A stretch of 7,076 bases of DNA. It comes from Pseudomonadota bacterium. GTDB taxonomy: Bacteria; Pseudomonadota; Gammaproteobacteria; Pseudomonadales; Azotimanducaceae. Of this stretch, positions 4,685-7,076 are shown one piece after another (the first letter of the stretch is position 1; every line of letters starts with the position of its first letter). The position numbers and the translations under genes were made by a program. A model generated the notes under the pieces. That model was not told the origin of the DNA, made no database searches, and worked only from the letters and a program-made list of their open reading frames with translations. Location: contig JAQBYL010000210.1 in assembly GCA_027622495.1 (NCBI GenBank), positions 1 to 7,076 on the forward strand, written 5' to 3'.

Positions 4685-5736
4685 TTGAGTTCAAACTGCT
4701 CATCTACACTTGCCAGCAGTTTAACCGCCACGGCCGACAGGCCAAGGGATTGATTGAGACCTCTGTGGTACCAGACCAGTCGATCATGGTCTGCGCTCAT
4801 CTGCGGGTGGCGGGTCAGATGCAGGTAGAGGGGCTCGATATCCAGGTGATAGTGGGTGAATGTGTGCCTGAATGTGGGTGCCCTGTGACTGCTGTGCACG
4901 TCGTCGAAGTGAATGCCGAACTCCAGGCACACCTCATCGGGTGAGGTAGACGTGGTTCGTTGTGGTGGGGTCCACAGGCTGCCCCAGATGCCGCTTGGTG
5001 GTCGTTGTTCCAGCAGGCAGGCGCCGTCGGGGGTGGTGATGACGAACAGGCGGGCGCTGCGAACCGGTTTGGTTTTCTTGAGTTTTCTGGCTGGAAAATC
5101 TGCAACCCGTCCTTGTGCAAACGCAGAACACTGATCGACCAGGGGGCAGTTGATGCACTCCGGCTGACGCTTACACAGTGTTGCGCCCAGGTCCATGATG
5201 GCCTGAGTGTAGGTGCCAGTGCGCTGGTCGGGCATATGCAGGCTCGCCTGGTTCCACAACTGCGCTTCTACCTCCTTGTTAGTCGGATCACCTTCAATTG
5301 CGTGAAACCGGCACAGCACCCGTTTGACGTTGCCATCCAGAATAGCGGTGGGCTGATCAAACGCGATCGCCAGAATTGCCGCGGCCGTTGTGCGGCCGAT
5401 CCCCGGTAGTGCCTCGAGGTCGGATGCGTTATCCGGGAAGGCGCCCGTCTGTTGAACTTCCTTTGCGGCTGCGTGCATATTGCGGGCACGAGCGTAATAG
5501 CCCAACCCGGTCCAGTGATGCAGCACCTCATCCAGATCGGCGTTCGCCAGGGCTTTCACATTCGGAAATCGCGCCATGAATTTTTGAAAGTAGGGGATCA
5601 CCGTGGTGACCTGGGTCTGCTGCAGCATGATCTCGCTGATCCACACGCGGTACGGTGATTTGTTCTGCTGCCAGGGCAGGTCGTGGCGGCCGTGAACATC
5701 GTGCCAGTCGAGCAGCCGTTCGGCGAACCAGTCCAT
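4681..5736 (-). CDS. mutY: MutY, adenine DNA glycosylase
   Basis: MutY removes adenine mispaired with 8-oxoguanine, preventing G:C to T:A mutations in the GO repair system. The 351-residue protein matches the E. coli size. The N-terminal domain has the catalytic Glu (E35 in WISEIMLQQTQV), the helix-hairpin-helix LPGIGRTTAAAIL (110-122) and the catalytic Asp (D134 in AILDGNVKRV). The four cluster cysteines are C188, C194, C197 and C203. The C-terminal NUDIX-like domain, which recognises 8-oxoG, includes FRHTFTHYHLDI (289-300), the counterpart of the E. coli FSH loop. The Cys spacing here is C-X5-C-X2-C-X5-C, one residue shorter in the first gap than the usual C-X6-C-X2-C-X5-C. The ATG lies 2 bp after the asmA stop, and the gene overlaps yggX, indicating an operon. 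Confidence 0.98.
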   Translation of the reverse strand: MDWFAERLLDWHDVHGRHDLPWQQNKSPYRVWISEIMLQQTQVTTVIPYFQKFMARFPNVKALANADLDEVLHHWTGLGYYARARNMHAAAKEVQQTGAFPDNASDLEALPGIGRTTAAAILAIAFDQPTAILDGNVKRVLCRFHAIEGDPTNKEVEAQLWNQASLHMPDQRTGTYTQAIMDLGATLCKRQPECINCPLVDQCSAFAQGRVADFPARKLKKTKPVRSARLFVITTPDGACLLEQRPPSGIWGSLWTPPQRTTSTSPDEVCLEFGIHFDDVHSSHRAPTFRHTFTHYHLDIEPLYLHLTRHPQMSADHDRLVWYHRGLNQSLGLSAVAVKLLASVDEQFELK

Positions 5737-5738
5737 GC

Positions 5739-7076
5739 TCAGCGTTTGTCGCCCGACAGGATATCGAGCAGTTCTTTTGCAGCCTTTTTGTATTCCTCGG
5801 GTACCTTTTCTTCGATCACCTCGTCGAGTTTGTCGCGCAGTTCGGTCGAGCCTTGTTTGCCGAGGGCGGTGGCCACAAGGCGTTCAACATCCTTCTGGTT
5901 CATGCCGCAGGCCGGCGTATCGATAGGGCCCGTGCAACGGATCGGGATTGGCAGGCCCTGGAGCAGCGGGTTGACGTCGAAAGCCGAGTAGTCCGGCTCT
6001 TCCTGGAACTTGAGGTAAGTCAGAAAATCCAGTTCCTGTGTACCGTAACGGTAGGTGCCTGAACCTTTCGCATTCAGATCATCCAGATCGAAATTGAGTT
6101 CGTGAGCTTCGTTCTTGATGTTCCAGGTGCCGACAAAACGCTGGTAGTGCCACACTTCGGGCCATTTTTCGATGTGGTCCGCCTGGTTCAGCAAGGTTGC
6201 CAGAGCGAGCATCTGCTTTCTGATTTCACTCACGTTGATCTCGCCGCGACCACCGTTGAAATCAACGTGCGCCACCAGGCTCTGCGCCAGGGCCTCGTCG
6301 CTGTTGCCGACCATGTTGAACACTGCGTTCACCATCACGCTGCCTTTCCAGTCCAGGGTCTGGTCAAGCCAGCGCATGAGCGCTTGTGTATCCACATCGG
6401 TCAGCTTGGGGCGCATTTCCCATTCGACCACGCCGCGCCGGGCAGAGATGTTGATGTCGATGATTGCGCTGCCACCCAGAAAGGCTGGAATCTCGCCGCG
6501 CAAATCGCCTTTTGCGGCGGCGTTGTTGAAGCTCAACGCCACGTTATTGAATTCCTGCTGGTTCAGAACCAACCGGCTGAGATCGCATGTGCCAACCCAG
6601 TTGAAACTCTGCCAGGCATCGATCGGGATCAGATCCTGATCGGTTGCACTGATGGGCTGCACGGCCTTCAGATTCGGTTCGATGTCGGCGTTGCACAGAC
6701 CGCTGGTATCATCGGTGATGACGTTGACGTTGGTCAGCGAAATCGCCTGGGTATCCATGTGGTAGCGGATGGTGGCGTCCAGATCGATGTCTATCGGGTT
6801 TGCATCGTCGGCCTGGTATTGAACGGTGGCGCTCAAATGTCCGGGAGCATCGAGGGAGTAGTCACGCAGTTCGAGGGTTTTGAAGGTCATGGTGGTGGAT
6901 TCGTCATCGACCCGCAGGTCGGAAAGCGTTACCGCGTCGATCTGCCACAATTTGAAATTCTGTCGATGGGTGAGCACGGAACGGGTGTCCACATGCAATT
7001 CGAGTGCTGCCAGTGCCCAATCGCTGGTTCCGTACTCAGCGCTTACGTCGCGCACCTGCAGTTGAAGTTGCGGCCA
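5739..7076 (-). CDS. AsmA-family protein, C-terminal 445 residues (cut by window edge)
   Basis: AsmA-like proteins are large, inner-membrane-anchored periplasmic proteins with a repeated beta-rich groove, implicated in phospholipid/outer-membrane homeostasis. The frame is open to the right edge (it begins ...WPQLQLQVRDV), so the N-terminal membrane anchor and the start lie outside. The visible part is rich in alternating beta-strand segments and ends with the family-like motif VNPLLQGLPIPIRCTGPIDTPACGM (about residues 365-390 of the visible part). A charged, probably helical tail follows (LRDKLDEVIEEKVPEEYKKAAKELLDILSGDKR). The GTG at 7055 is probably an internal valine rather than a start, because homologous-looking sequence continues upstream. 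The stop is 2 bp before the mutY ATG. An asmA-type gene upstream of mutY is, as I recall, seen in Pseudomonas and relatives. I give no symbol because several AsmA-like paralogues exist. Confidence 0.85.
   Translation of the reverse strand, partial: WPQLQLQVRDVSAEYGTSDWALAALELHVDTRSVLTHRQNFKLWQIDAVTLSDLRVDDESTTMTFKTLELRDYSLDAPGHLSATVQYQADDANPIDIDLDATIRYHMDTQAISLTNVNVITDDTSGLCNADIEPNLKAVQPISATDQDLIPIDAWQSFNWVGTCDLSRLVLNQQEFNNVALSFNNAAAKGDLRGEIPAFLGGSAIIDINISARRGVVEWEMRPKLTDVDTQALMRWLDQTLDWKGSVMVNAVFNMVGNSDEALAQSLVAHVDFNGGRGEINVSEIRKQMLALATLLNQADHIEKWPEVWHYQRFVGTWNIKNEAHELNFDLDDLNAKGSGTYRYGTQELDFLTYLKFQEEPDYSAFDVNPLLQGLPIPIRCTGPIDTPACGMNQKDVERLVATALGKQGSTELRDKLDEVIEEKVPEEYKKAAKELLDILSGDKR

Overview
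The window looks like a chromosomal segment of a gammaproteobacterium of moderately high GC. The main reason is the right half: an asmA-family gene, mutY, yggX and tRNA-Phe(GAA), all on the minus strand. As I recall, this order is typical of Pseudomonas-like and related gammaproteobacteria. The lineage call is inferred from gene order and protein resemblance, without any database search.

Layout. Positions 1-730 (minus) hold the first 243 codons of an elongation factor G, cut by the window edge, with a leader of about 225 bp that shows no gene. Positions 956-2163 hold a decayed ISNCY-type (IS1202-like) insertion sequence. Its DDE transposase is broken by a deletion of roughly 28 codons and by one extra G near the 3' end. 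Positions 2164-2690 (minus) hold a gene fragment resembling DUF429 (RNase H-like) proteins, cut at both ends by insertion sequences. Positions 2691-4220 hold an IS110-family element resembling the IS1111 group. It has perfect 13-bp inverted repeats, a DEDD transposase disrupted by three apparent short insertions, and a 256-bp non-coding right end where a seekRNA/bridge RNA would be expected. Positions 4264-4339 (minus) hold a complete tRNA-Phe with encoded CCA and its own sigma70-type promoter. Positions 4412-7076 (minus) hold yggX, mutY and the 3' part of asmA, tightly packed as an operon.

How it fits together. The right half is an intact housekeeping block: envelope biogenesis (AsmA), oxidative DNA-damage avoidance (MutY), and iron trafficking/Fe-S protection (YggX). 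The middle, immediately downstream of the tRNA-Phe 3' end, is a graveyard of insertion sequences between tRNA-Phe and a stand-alone EF-G gene. Neither side of the DUF429-like fragment shows the remainder of that gene, and the ISNCY element shows no target duplication, so deletions or recombination followed the insertions.

The most interesting signal is in the IS110/IS1111-like element. If its two 13-bp inverted repeats are joined in a circular intermediate, the right-end TTGACA and left-end TATAGA fall exactly 17 bp apart, making a strong promoter that reads toward the transposase and does not exist in the integrated form. The right-end non-coding region has several short stem-loops and an 8-nt match to the insertion junction. 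I see no CRISPR array, no phage genes and no evidence of a wholly new system.
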